Source: Lachnospiraceae bacterium
Lineage (GTDB): Bacteria > Bacillota > Clostridia > Lachnospirales > Lachnospiraceae
NCBI GenBank assembly: GCA_009911195.1
Contig: QXWV01000030.1
Span: 62,001 to 126,000, forward strand
Reading direction: 5' to 3'
DNA length: 64,000 nucleotides
Positions 44,598 through 53,463 of this stretch are shown in pieces (the stretch's first letter is position 1; the number at the start of each line of letters is the position of its first letter). Made by a program: the position numbers and the translations under genes. The notes beneath the pieces were generated by a model. It saw nothing but the letters and a program-made list of their open reading frames with translations, did no database searches and was not told the DNA's origin.

Positions 44598-45695
44598 TTA
44601 TCTTTGTACCCTGGCACCTGCGCCTCCCATAATGGCTTCTACTTCTTTGCGGCTGGCCATGGTGGTATCGCCTGGGGTAGTCATCGCCAACGCACCATGG
44701 GCGGCTCCGTAGTTGACTGCCAGTTGTGCATCGCCTGTGGTCATCAGGCCGTAAATCAGGCCGGAGGCAAAGGAATCTCCGCCGCCTACCCGGTCCATGA
44801 TTTCCAGGTTCTTGTAATCCCTGGCTTTGTAGATTTCTCCGTCAGCCCAGCAGATGGCGCTCCAGTCATTGACAGTAGCCGTTTTTACTTCGCGCAGTGT
44901 AGTTGCTACGGCTTTGAAGTTAGGGTAAGCTTTTGCCGCTTCGTTAATCATTTTTTTATAGCCGTCAAGGTTCAGTTCTTTTAAGCTGGCATCGTTTCCT
45001 TCGATTTCAAAGCCAAGGCAGGCGGTGAAATCTTCTTCGTTTCCAATCATAACATCCACATACTTTGCGATTTCTTTATTTATTTCCTGGGCTTTTGCCT
45101 GGCCGCCAATAGCGCTCCACATGGAAGGGCGGTAGTTCAAGTCATAAGAAACGATGGTGCCGTATTTTTTGGCTGTTTTAATGGCCGCCAGAATGGTTTC
45201 GCATGACTGCTCCGAAAGGGCAGCGTATATTCCGCCGGTATGAAGCCAGCGGACACCCAGCTCGCCAAAGATATAATCGAAATCAAAGTCTTCCGGCTTT
45301 GCTTTGGAAATAGCGGTGTTCGCACGGTCGGAGCAGCCTACCGCGCCACGGATGCCGAAGCCACGTTCGGTGAAATTGATGCCATTGCGGCAGACGCGGC
45401 CAATACCATCTGTTTTCATCCAATGAATCAGGGATGTATCCACACCGCCCTGCATGATGAAGTCTTCCATCAACATACCTACCTCGTTATCGGCAAAAGC
45501 GGTAATAATGGCGGTATTCATCTTGAAACATTTCCGCAGGCCGCGGACAACATTATATTCTCCGCCCCCTTCCCAGGCACGGAAAGCTCTGGCTGTCCGT
45601 ATCCGTCCTTCGCCCGGGTCGAGCCGGAGCATTACCTCTCCAAGGGATACTGCATCATATTTACATTCACTTTCAGGTTTTAGATTAAGGTTCAT
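44598..45695 (-). CDS. kdgK: PfkB sugar kinase, probably KDG kinase
   Basis: About 365 residues of the ribokinase/PfkB family. It shows AVSLGEVMLRLDPGEGRIR and GGGEYNVVRGLRKC near the start and the catalytic DRVGGGDSFASGLIYG near the end. In this setting it should phosphorylate 2-keto-3-deoxygluconate to KDPG, the substrate of the aldolase next to it. The ATG at 45695 follows GAGG. It is the last gene of the minus-strand operon. Confidence 0.85.
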   Translation of the reverse strand: MNLNLKPESECKYDAVSLGEVMLRLDPGEGRIRTARAFRAWEGGGEYNVVRGLRKCFKMNTAIITAFADNEVGMLMEDFIMQGGVDTSLIHWMKTDGIGRVCRNGINFTERGFGIRGAVGCSDRANTAISKAKPEDFDFDYIFGELGVRWLHTGGIYAALSEQSCETILAAIKTAKKYGTIVSYDLNYRPSMWSAIGGQAKAQEINKEIAKYVDVMIGNEEDFTACLGFEIEGNDASLKELNLDGYKKMINEAAKAYPNFKAVATTLREVKTATVNDWSAICWADGEIYKARDYKNLEIMDRVGGGDSFASGLIYGLMTTGDAQLAVNYGAAHGALAMTTPGDTTMASRKEVEAIMGGAGARVQR

Positions 45696-45784
45696 AGTTT
45701 TCCTCATTTCTGCGCTGTATGCTGCCATGAGGCTTATGCATACAGCGCTGGCATAGTTATTGGTTCTGATGTTTTATGTCCTTT

Positions 45785-46426
45785 TCATCTACGCAGGCTG
45801 GTAGCAAGCTTAACGGCAGCTTCTGTCAGCTCTTTTATTTTTTGGAAATCGCCGGCTGCAATAAGGTCTCCTTTTACCATCCAACTGCCGCCACAGGCAA
45901 TGACAGATTTGCAATTAAAGTAATCTTTCAGGTTGGTGGCGCTGATGCCGCCTGTGGGCATAAATTTCAAGCCGGTGTAAGGTGCGGACAACGCTTTGAT
46001 GGTAGAAGCGCCGCCAAACTGTTCTGCCGGGAAAAATTTTACCACTTTTAACCCTCTTTTTACTGCTTGGGCGATTTCGGAAGGGGTGATGCAGCCAGGG
46101 AAAACGGGAATCCGCTTTTCCAGGCAATAATCTACGATTTCAGGGTCAAATCCAGGGCTGACAATAAACTGCGCTCCGGATTTTATTGCATTGTCCACCT
46201 GGGATATAGTCAAAACTGTGCCGGCCCCCACCAGCATATCCGGGAATTCTTCGGTCATAATGCGGATACTTTCCGCAGCGGCGTCCGTGCGGAATGTTAC
46301 TTCGGCACAAGGTAACCCGCCATCACACAGGGCCTGGGCTAAAGGTTTTGCGTTGGCCGCATCCTGCAGCACTACTACTGGTACAATTCCTAATCCTTGG
46401 ATTCTTTCTTCCATTGTTTGGCTCAT
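45785..46426 (-). CDS. eda: KDPG/KHG aldolase
   Basis: 213 residues, class I aldolase. GIVPVVVLQDAANAKPLA and VTFRTDAAAESIRIM lead to VGAGTVLTISQVDNAIKSGA and IVSPGFDPEIVDYC. The Schiff-base Lys lies in RGLKVVKFFPAEQFGG, followed by FMPTGGI. It cleaves KDPG to pyruvate and glyceraldehyde 3-phosphate. A clear AGGAG site precedes the start. Confidence 0.93.
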   Translation of the reverse strand: MSQTMEERIQGLGIVPVVVLQDAANAKPLAQALCDGGLPCAEVTFRTDAAAESIRIMTEEFPDMLVGAGTVLTISQVDNAIKSGAQFIVSPGFDPEIVDYCLEKRIPVFPGCITPSEIAQAVKRGLKVVKFFPAEQFGGASTIKALSAPYTGLKFMPTGGISATNLKDYFNCKSVIACGGSWMVKGDLIAAGDFQKIKELTEAAVKLATSLRR

Positions 46427-46498
46427 TTTCTTTGCTCTCCTATTTTTGTTTGATTCTGTTCCGGTTCCGTAAAACCCCTGCCAGCCCCGAGTATGGGG

Positions 46499-48244
46499 TT
46501 AGTACTCCAGGTATGCACCTTTCATGGGGCTGGCGGCATGTTGGCTGAAGAGGCGCAGGACGCCTTTTTGGTATTTGGGTGCCCTCGGTTTCCAGTTGCT
46601 TTTCCGTTCCTTTAATATGCGGTCAATTTCTTCGGGGGACATTTTTTCCCCATGGATGCCGATAATATTTAGCTTTCTTTCAACAACATCGATTTCAATT
46701 AAATCCCCCTCTTCCACAAGGGCGATAGGGCCTCCGTCAATGGCTTCGGGGCTGCAGTGGCCGATGACCGGTCCGGTGGATGCCCCCGAAAAGCGGCCAT
46801 CGGTGATGAGGGCAATGCTTTTTCCAAGCTCCTTGTCGCTGCTTATGGCTTCGGATGTGTAAAACATTTCGGGCATTCCGCTGCCTTTCGGCCCTTCGTA
46901 GCGGATAAATACGGCATCGCCTTTTTGGACTTGATGTTTTAGTACTGCGTCCAGGCATTCTTCTTCGCTATCAAACGGCTTTGCCTTAAGTACGGCACGA
47001 AACATTTCCTTTGGACATGCAGTGTGCTTGATTACCGCACCTTCCGGAGCCAGATTGCCTCTTAGTATGGCGATGCTGCCATCCGTTCCGATGGCTTTGC
47101 CATAGGGGCGGATAATATCTTCTTTAGTCAATTGGACATGATACCTTTTGTTAAAATCCTGAAGCCATTTATCACATCTTTCATAAAAGCCGTTATTTTT
47201 CAGCTCTTCCAGATTTTGCCTTAAAGTCTTTCCTGTGACCGTCATCACATTCAAGTGGAGATGTTCCTTGATTTCTTCCATGATGGCAGGAACACCGCCT
47301 GCATAGTAGAAGCATTCCGCAGGCCAGCGGCCGGCAGGGCGCACATCCAGCAGATAGCGCGCATTTCGGTGGAGGCGGTCAAAGGTATCCCCGGTAATCT
47401 CAATGCCGAATTCGTGGGCTATGGCAGGGATATGAAGCAGGCAGTTGGTACTTCCGGAAATGGCGGCATGCACCAGGATGGCATTTTCAAAGCTGTCCAT
47501 AGTGATAATATCGCTGGGCTTCATGTTAGGCATTTGTGCCAGCTTTACAGCCTGTTCCCCGGCCTGTCTGGCATAGGCGGGCAAATCAGGGCTGGTAGCG
47601 GGCATCAGGGCGCTTCCGGGAAGAGCCAGCCCGAGGGCTTCTGCCATAATCTGCATCGTGGAAGCAGTTCCGATAAAAGAACATGCGCCGCAGCTTGGGC
47701 AGGCATTGCATTTTGCCCAGTCCAGCTTTTCTTTGTCGATTTCCCCCCGCTGATATTTGGCGCTGTACATGCCAAGCTGCTCCAAAGTAAGCATATCCGG
47801 CCCGGCATTCATCGTTCCGCCTGGTACAACTACTGAGGGCATATTGACCCTGGCAAGGCCCATCAGATTGCCGGGCAAGCCTTTATCACAACTGGAGAGA
47901 TAGACGCCACCATCAAAAGGGGTAGCATTGGCATGGATTTCAATCATGTTGGCGATGATTTCCCGGCTGGCAAGGCTGTAGTTAATGCCGTCCGTTCCCT
48001 GGCTTTCACCATCACAAATGTCGGTGCAGAAATATCTCGCTCCGTGGCCTCCGGCCTGTTCCACGCCTTTGCGCACTTCTTCCACAAGCGTATCCAGGTG
48101 GCCGCTTCCAGGGTGGCTGTCCCCAAATGTGCTTTCAATAATAATCTGGGGTTTTTCCAAATCTTCCGGCTTCCATCCCGTTCCGATACGGAGCGGGTCC
48201 AATTCAGGGGCCAGTTTACGCATTTCCTGACTTTTTAGTTCCAT
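46499..48244 (-). CDS. IlvD/Edd family sugar-acid dehydratase
   Basis: 581 residues. CDKGLPGNLMGLARVNMPSV, KCNACPSCGACSFIGTASTM and ITDGRFSGASTGPVIGH are IlvD/Edd signatures, with Cys residues for the Fe-S cluster. The surrounding permease, KDG kinase and KDPG aldolase indicate a hexonate such as gluconate or galactonate as substrate rather than branched-chain amino acid synthesis. The ATG has AAAGGAG upstream. It is the second gene of the operon. Confidence 0.85.
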   Translation of the reverse strand: MELKSQEMRKLAPELDPLRIGTGWKPEDLEKPQIIIESTFGDSHPGSGHLDTLVEEVRKGVEQAGGHGARYFCTDICDGESQGTDGINYSLASREIIANMIEIHANATPFDGGVYLSSCDKGLPGNLMGLARVNMPSVVVPGGTMNAGPDMLTLEQLGMYSAKYQRGEIDKEKLDWAKCNACPSCGACSFIGTASTMQIMAEALGLALPGSALMPATSPDLPAYARQAGEQAVKLAQMPNMKPSDIITMDSFENAILVHAAISGSTNCLLHIPAIAHEFGIEITGDTFDRLHRNARYLLDVRPAGRWPAECFYYAGGVPAIMEEIKEHLHLNVMTVTGKTLRQNLEELKNNGFYERCDKWLQDFNKRYHVQLTKEDIIRPYGKAIGTDGSIAILRGNLAPEGAVIKHTACPKEMFRAVLKAKPFDSEEECLDAVLKHQVQKGDAVFIRYEGPKGSGMPEMFYTSEAISSDKELGKSIALITDGRFSGASTGPVIGHCSPEAIDGGPIALVEEGDLIEIDVVERKLNIIGIHGEKMSPEEIDRILKERKSNWKPRAPKYQKGVLRLFSQHAASPMKGAYLEY

Positions 48245-48271
48245 AGAAATCTCCTTTCTGCTATGGTTTGG

Positions 48272-49684
48272 TTAGGCGAATAGGGAGATGATGAGGGCGA
48301 CTAGGAATCCCACGCCTCCTACCAATGTTTCCATAATAGTCCATGTTTTCAGAGTAGTCTTTTCGTCCATTCCCACCAATGATTTTACGAGCCAGAAGCC
48401 GGAATCATTGAAGTGGGAGCATACGGTAGCCCCGCCTGCCACGGCGGCGGTGGTACATGCCAGATATAAAGGTGAAAGGTCTGCAATGCCGGGCATGGCG
48501 GAGATAATGCCAGCGGCCATAGTCATAGCCACAGTTGCAGAACCTACGCAGATGCGTACAAGGGCAGCCACGATAAATGCTACGATAACGATGGGCAGAT
48601 TGGCGGAGGAAACAGCATTTCCGATAACATCGCCCAATCCGGAATATTGAAGCATATAGCGCAGGACGCCACCACAGGCTGTTACCAGAAGGATAAGCCC
48701 TGTGGGTTCCAAAGACTTCGTCATTACTTTTTCCAGTTCCCCGGTATTGTATCCGTGCCCAAGTCCCAGGATAAGCATAGCGGCTACAGTGGCTATCAAA
48801 AGTGCTACAAAGGGTTCACCCAGAAAGGCAAAAATGGGGGCAGCGGCCGTAATAAATGCCATAAAAGGTTTTCCCAGAAGAGAAAATATAGCAGCATCGC
48901 CATTTAAGGTTAAAATGGTATTGAATACAGAATCCAGGATAATCAACATAAGGGGGATAAGGATTATGCCTACAATTGTCCAGAAGCTTGGCAGCTTGGA
49001 TTCATCGAAATCAGCCTGGTTGGCAACATGGTTCGGCACGGGGATGTCATATTTTTTACCACAGATGGAACCCCATATGGGGCCTGCTACAATCATAGCG
49101 AAAACGCCGCAGAAAATACCAATCATTATAACCCAGCCCAGGTCAACGCCCAGCATGGTTGCCACCAGAATCGGACCCGGGGTAGGGGGAATGTATGCAT
49201 GCCCTACGGCCAGTCCGGCTAACAGCGGAATTGCATAGAATAAAGAAGAGCGGTTAGTTCTTTTGGCCAGTGAAAATGCCAGAGGGATAAGGATAATCAG
49301 CCCTGCATCGAAAAAGACCGGCATTGCAATTACCAGGCCAGTAATTCCCAGCGCCCAGGCGGCTTTCTTATCGCCAAAGCGTTTTACCATAGTAACCGCC
49401 AAAGTCTGTGCGCCGCCGGATACTTCCAGTATGGCACCGAACATAGAACCCAGCCCTACTAATAATGCGATACCTTTTAGAGTGTTGCCGATACCATCAT
49501 TGACTGCTGTTACGATAGTGTCAAAGGGCATGCCTGCAATCAGGCCAATGGAGATGGCGCCTATTAAAATGGAAACCATCGCCTGGATTTTGAATTTAAT
49601 AATCAATACTAATAAAATAGCCAGCCCGATTAATGCGGCGATAATCAACCGGGTGGGGTCGAGCGTCAATGCTTCTTGAGACAT
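48272..49684 (-). CDS. gntP: GntP family gluconate:H+ symporter
   Basis: 470 residues with twelve or more helices. Family features are GLGSMFGAILEVSGGAQTLA, FFDAGLIILIPLAF, AYIPPTPGPILVATMLG and VCSHFNDSGFWLVKSL. It imports gluconate or a related sugar acid. An AAAGGAGGAA site precedes the ATG, with promoter and operators just upstream. It is first in the hexonate operon. Confidence 0.9.
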   Translation of the reverse strand: MSQEALTLDPTRLIIAALIGLAILLVLIIKFKIQAMVSILIGAISIGLIAGMPFDTIVTAVNDGIGNTLKGIALLVGLGSMFGAILEVSGGAQTLAVTMVKRFGDKKAAWALGITGLVIAMPVFFDAGLIILIPLAFSLAKRTNRSSLFYAIPLLAGLAVGHAYIPPTPGPILVATMLGVDLGWVIMIGIFCGVFAMIVAGPIWGSICGKKYDIPVPNHVANQADFDESKLPSFWTIVGIILIPLMLIILDSVFNTILTLNGDAAIFSLLGKPFMAFITAAAPIFAFLGEPFVALLIATVAAMLILGLGHGYNTGELEKVMTKSLEPTGLILLVTACGGVLRYMLQYSGLGDVIGNAVSSANLPIVIVAFIVAALVRICVGSATVAMTMAAGIISAMPGIADLSPLYLACTTAAVAGGATVCSHFNDSGFWLVKSLVGMDEKTTLKTWTIMETLVGGVGFLVALIISLFA

Positions 49685-49836
49685 TGGGATGTTCCTCCTT
49701 TTAAATTTTATTTATGTTTGGAATCTTTCCGAAATCTGCTTTGGCGGCTGGATATTCTACCGGTAGTACGCTGACTCGGTTTCTAAAAATTATTATGCAT
49801 TTGTATTTGGAATTAAATACGGATATTAGTAATCAA

Positions 49837-49852
49837 CATCAGACGTCTTATG
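49837..49852. promoter_or_regulatory. GntR-type operator candidate 1
   Basis: CATCAGACGTCTTATG is palindromic at 14 of 16 positions with an AGACGTCT core. It lies just downstream of the gntP transcription start. Confidence 0.5.
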
Positions 49853-49865
49853 TTTTGATGAAATA

Positions 49866-49894
49866 AGTATAACAATTCGCAATTTTATTGTCAA
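49866..49894 (-). promoter_or_regulatory. Promoter of the gntP operon
   Basis: On the minus strand, TTGACA (49889-49894), a 17-base spacer and TATACT (49866-49871). Confidence 0.7.
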
Positions 49895-49895
49895 T

Positions 49896-49906
49896 ACATC
49901 AGATGT
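49896..49906. promoter_or_regulatory. GntR-type operator candidate 2
   Basis: ACATCAGATGT is an 11-base palindrome immediately upstream of the -35 box, sharing CATCAGA with candidate 1. Confidence 0.45.
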
Positions 49907-49929
49907 TGCAAAGGGTTTTTCTCTGTTTT

Positions 49930-49966
49930 GAATAAAAAAGAGCGAGATAATTTAGATTAATCTCGC
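49930..49966 (-). terminator. Terminator of the FadR/GntR regulator gene
   Basis: The stem GCGAGAT/ATCTCGC (49942-49948 with 49960-49966) is followed on the minus strand by CTTTTTT. Confidence 0.7.
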
Positions 49967-50021
49967 TTCTTTTGTATATTTTTCACAAATACGTATGAAA
50001 TGGTATGCTGTTTGATACTAT

Positions 50022-50774
50022 TTACTCTGTTACGTCGGATGTTGTCCGGGCATTTTGCAGAGCGGATGCTGATTCGTTTTGCTCTTCCAATAGTTGTATA
50101 ATTTTCCGGCGGTTGTGGGTCAAATGCATAATCATTGCGCATTTTGCCCCTACTGCATCTTTAGCCAGCATGGCGTCAGCGATGGCCCGGTGGCTTTCGA
50201 TGGTTTCATTCAGCAAGGAGCGTTGTGTCAGGTTCGCGAAGGTGGAAACTGCTGACTGGATGAGGGGGAGGAGGATTTCTACCACACGATTCCTGCTGTA
50301 TCTGGCGATGCTAGCATGGAACTCAATATCCTTTTTGATATGGTTTTTTCCGCTGATAAAAAGCTGCTCCACTTCATCGCATAGTACGGAGAGTTCTTCC
50401 CGTTCTTCTTTGGAAGCATACTGGCAGGCGAGGAAGGCTATTTCCGGCTCCAGCATAAGCCGTACATCGAAAAGCTCCAAAGCCAGCTTATATTTATCCT
50501 GGAATTTGGAAAGCCCCAGAGGGTCTTCTTCCAATGTGCAGGTGCCAATAACATAAGTGCCGGAACCTCTGCGCACTTCCAGTACCCCACGGGATACAAG
50601 GCCCTTTACCGCTTCCCTTATGGTACTCCGTCCTACGCCGAATTTCCCGGCCAGTTCAAATTCGTTGGGTATTTTCTGCCCTATTTCCACCGGCTCTTGA
50701 AGGATGTAGTCGAAGAGTGCATCCTCTACCTGGGAGCCGAGCAGCCGTTTGTCCATTTTTTCAAATTGATACAT
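50022..50774 (-). CDS. FadR-type GntR family regulator
   Basis: 250 residues. The winged helix is clear: IGQKIPNEFELAGKFGVGRSTIREAVKGL then VLEVRRGSGTYV. A helical FCD ligand domain follows, with FDVRLMLEPEIAFLACQYA and the metal-site residues in the later FHASIARYSRN. It sits upstream of gntP in the same direction and should repress the hexonate operon until gluconate or KDG appears. The ATG at 50774 has GGAGA rather far upstream. Confidence 0.88.
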   Translation of the reverse strand: MYQFEKMDKRLLGSQVEDALFDYILQEPVEIGQKIPNEFELAGKFGVGRSTIREAVKGLVSRGVLEVRRGSGTYVIGTCTLEEDPLGLSKFQDKYKLALELFDVRLMLEPEIAFLACQYASKEEREELSVLCDEVEQLFISGKNHIKKDIEFHASIARYSRNRVVEILLPLIQSAVSTFANLTQRSLLNETIESHRAIADAMLAKDAVGAKCAMIMHLTHNRRKIIQLLEEQNESASALQNARTTSDVTE

Positions 50775-51043
50775 AAGTTAAATATTTCTCCGTTTGGTGT
50801 TTTTTATGCTCCGTTCTCTTGAAAAAATAATAAAACGGTGCAGGGGTTTTGTCAATGTGTGGGTGGGGTGGTTCGGGGTGTTGTTTTGGGGAATAGCCAA
50901 AGATTTATGAAATATTAAAAAAAATATAAGTATATTTGCTGGTAAAATGTCGAAATTTGTGCTATTTTAGAAAAAGCTGTAAGAAATATTCGGCTATCCA
51001 AATGCGGGGTGGGCTGAGTGGGATATTAGGGAATGGAGTAGGT

Positions 51044-51877
51044 ATGGTAAGGATTAAGAATGTGGTTGCAGTGGTATTGTGCATGAGCCTTTTGGCGGGC
51101 ATCAATGTACAGGCGGCGGGAATTTCCCGGAAAGCGGAGGATTACTCGGCAGTGTTTGATGCGGATTTTTATTATAATAATTATCCCGATGTACAGGAGA
51201 CGGTGGGGTATGATGCGGAAGCCTTGCAGGAGCATTTTGTGAACTTGGGCATGAAAGAAGGAAGGATTGGGAAGCCGGTTTTCAATGTCCGGGCGTATAT
51301 GAAAAATAATCTGGATTTGGTTTCCCTTTATGGAATAAAAGATTTGAGCGTTTATTATTACCACTATATTCAGACCGGGAAGGAAGAAGGGCGGAAGGCC
51401 GTGGGGCCATCAGGCGGAGAAGGGGAAATCGCCTCTTTTTCCACCGCATATAATGTGGAAGAGGACAGAGCGGTGAATGTGAAACTGGCGGCCAGCCGGA
51501 TTAACGGGATGGTACTGGAGCCAGGGGAGGAATTTTCTTTCAGCAAATCTATTATGTCCAGGACATTGGCGAATGGATATGTGGTAGCCCCTTCTTTTGC
51601 CTCTGGAAAAGTAGTATCCAGTGTAGGCGGGGGTATCTGCCAGGTGTCATCGACTTTGTATGTGGTCATGATGCTTTCCTCCATACCGGCAACGGAGCGG
51701 TATGCCCATTCCCTCCATGTGGATTATGTGCCGGAAGGGCTGGACTCGGCGATTGTGGAAGGGGTAAAAGACTTATGCTTCAAAAATCCCTATGACTATT
51801 CGATACGGATTGATGCCTCGGCGGAGGACGGGATTTTGACAGTGGGGATAAGTGAGGCTGAGGATAAGGCATTTTAA
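51044..51877 (+). CDS. Secreted VanW family protein
   Basis: About 277 residues. A signal peptide of about 24 residues is followed by two repeats of the FDADFYYNNYPDVQ / HFVNLGMKEGR type, the second ending YIQTGKEEGRKA. The VanW domain follows: KLAASRINGMVLEPGEEFSF, then GGGICQVSSTLYVV and the late ERYAHSLHVDYVPEG. VanW proteins occur near vancomycin resistance genes but are widespread; the function is unknown and may be cell-wall related. The ATG at 51044 follows GGAG. Two terminators follow. Confidence 0.82.
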   Translation: MVRIKNVVAVVLCMSLLAGINVQAAGISRKAEDYSAVFDADFYYNNYPDVQETVGYDAEALQEHFVNLGMKEGRIGKPVFNVRAYMKNNLDLVSLYGIKDLSVYYYHYIQTGKEEGRKAVGPSGGEGEIASFSTAYNVEEDRAVNVKLAASRINGMVLEPGEEFSFSKSIMSRTLANGYVVAPSFASGKVVSSVGGGICQVSSTLYVVMMLSSIPATERYAHSLHVDYVPEGLDSAIVEGVKDLCFKNPYDYSIRIDASAEDGILTVGISEAEDKAF

Positions 51878-51896
51878 ATAAAGAGGCTGGTTTGAG

Positions 51897-51921
51897 GAGT
51901 GCGTCCATCGCACTCTTTTTT
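51897..51921 (+). terminator. Terminator after the VanW gene
   Basis: Perfect stem GAGTGCG/CGCACTC with a five-base loop and six Ts. Confidence 0.85.
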
Positions 51922-51984
51922 ATATAATAGGAAATTACGCCATAGCGTTGTAAGTCGCCGGGAAAGAATGCGAAGCATTCTTTG

Positions 51985-52012
51985 GAGTTGGCCGCTGGGC
52001 CAACTCTTTTTT
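51985..52012 (+). terminator. Second terminator before the restriction-modification pair
   Basis: Stem GAGTTGGCC/GGCCAACTC with a four-base loop and a T tract, preceded by another palindrome GAAAGAATGCGAAGCATTCTTT broken only at its centre. Confidence 0.8.
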
Positions 52013-52025
52013 GCTTCATAAGCGA

Positions 52026-52054
52026 TAGACTTTAGACGCCTAACATGGTATAAT
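52026..52054 (+). promoter_or_regulatory. Promoter of the DNA methyltransferase
   Basis: TAGACT (52026-52031), 17-base spacer and TATAAT (52049-52054) with an extended TGG before it. Confidence 0.6.
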
Positions 52055-52086
52055 CCGAATGGAACCGATAAGAGGAGGTTGTGCAA

Positions 52087-53388
52087 ATGCCACGAATTAT
52101 TGATTTGTTTGCAGGATTAGGCGGTATTCGATTAGGCTTCAAACAGGCAATGGATGAATTGGCTCTTGAAACCGAATGCGTTTTTTCTTCTGAAATTAAA
52201 CCTTATGCCATAAAGGCATATCAAGGGTACTATGGAGATGATGATATTTATGGGGATATCACCCAGGTTGACGTAAACCATGATATTCCTGATTTTGATT
52301 TCTTGCTTGCTGGTTTTCCATGCCAACCATTTAGTTCCGCAGGTAATAGAAATGGTTTTTTGGATACGCGCGGAACTTTATTTTTTGAAATTGAAAGAAT
52401 TCTAAAAGAAAAAATCCGCAGTGGCAGTCCGGCGCAAGGGTTTCTTTTGGAGAATGTGGAAGGGTTAATAAATCATGATAATGGGGAAACATTAAGGACT
52501 ATAAAATTACATTTGAAAAGTTTAGGATATAAGGTAAATTGTGGGCTTCTTGATTCTAAAGACTTTGGGTTGCCACAGAGCAGGAAGCGGGTTTATATTG
52601 TCGGCACATTATCGGAAAAAATTAATTTGGAAAATTTTGCGGAAAGCGAAGCCACGCTGGGGGATATTTTAGAACATGGGTTGCCTACAGTGGATACAGA
52701 ATTTACAAAGCGTTTATTTGCGAATTATTCACCGGAGGAAGTCCTGGGGCGTTCCATCAAGGACAAAAGAGGGGGCAAAAACAATATCCATTCATGGGAT
52801 ATTGATTTAAAAGGGGAGACAACGGCACAGGAGAGGGAGCTGTTGAATATGCTTTTAAAAGAGCGGAGAAAAAAACATTGGGCAGATGTGATTGGTATAA
52901 AGTGGATGGACGGTATGCCCTTGACGGAAGAACAAATAAGAACATTTTATGATATGCCCAATCTGCATGGGATGCTGGAACACTTAACCGAATTGGGATA
53001 TCTTGTATATGAACACCCGAAGCAGCAGGTAAGGGAAAACGATGGCAAAGTACATAGGGTTCCAGATGAGACGAAAGAAAAGGGCTATAATATTGTGGCT
53101 GGGAAACTGTCCTTTGAATTTTCCAAAATATTAGACCCGAATGATATTGCCCCGACGCTGGTAGCGATGGATGTTGATAAGTTAGGGGTTGTGGATGGGA
53201 ATGGTTTACGGCGATTGACAATAAAAGAATGCCAGCGCCTATTCGGATACCCTGATGATTATGACTTGAGCATAGTGGATGTAAAGGATGCTTTTGACTT
53301 ATTGGGCAATACCGTATGCGTGCCTGTTATAAAACAAATTGCATTACGAATGGGAGAGCATTATATCAATACAAACAGGCATTTATAA
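52087..53388 (+). CDS. DNA (cytosine-5) methyltransferase
   Basis: About 433 residues. The C5-methylase motifs appear in order: DLFAGLGGIRLGF (I), FPCQPFSSAG (IV, catalytic Cys), LLENVEGL (VI), LPQSRKRVYIVG (VIII), RRLTIKECQRLFGYPDDY (IX) and LLGNTVCVPVI (X). It protects DNA from the endonuclease encoded next. The sequence read cannot be stated with certainty; the partner suggests GGNNCC. The ATG at 52087 lies seven bases after AGGAGGTT; a GTG at 52081 is too close. Confidence 0.93.
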   Translation: MPRIIDLFAGLGGIRLGFKQAMDELALETECVFSSEIKPYAIKAYQGYYGDDDIYGDITQVDVNHDIPDFDFLLAGFPCQPFSSAGNRNGFLDTRGTLFFEIERILKEKIRSGSPAQGFLLENVEGLINHDNGETLRTIKLHLKSLGYKVNCGLLDSKDFGLPQSRKRVYIVGTLSEKINLENFAESEATLGDILEHGLPTVDTEFTKRLFANYSPEEVLGRSIKDKRGGKNNIHSWDIDLKGETTAQERELLNMLLKERRKKHWADVIGIKWMDGMPLTEEQIRTFYDMPNLHGMLEHLTELGYLVYEHPKQQVRENDGKVHRVPDETKEKGYNIVAGKLSFEFSKILDPNDIAPTLVAMDVDKLGVVDGNGLRRLTIKECQRLFGYPDDYDLSIVDVKDAFDLLGNTVCVPVIKQIALRMGEHYINTNRHL

Positions 53389-53463
53389 ATTTTGCAGATG
53401 ATTTTGTATATGCAGGGGAGATGCCGGAAGCGTATACATATACAAGCATAAAGGAGGAATGGA

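Larger units (their letters stand above)
49685..50021. other. Regulatory spacer ahead of the gntP operon
   Basis: No gene is visible. It holds the minus-strand promoter of gntP, two operator-like palindromes and the terminator of the upstream regulator gene, each listed separately. Confidence 0.7.

Noticed and set aside
51044-51877. VanW as evidence for vancomycin resistance
   Set aside because: No vanHAX or vanRS genes are present, and VanW-domain proteins are widespread without resistance.
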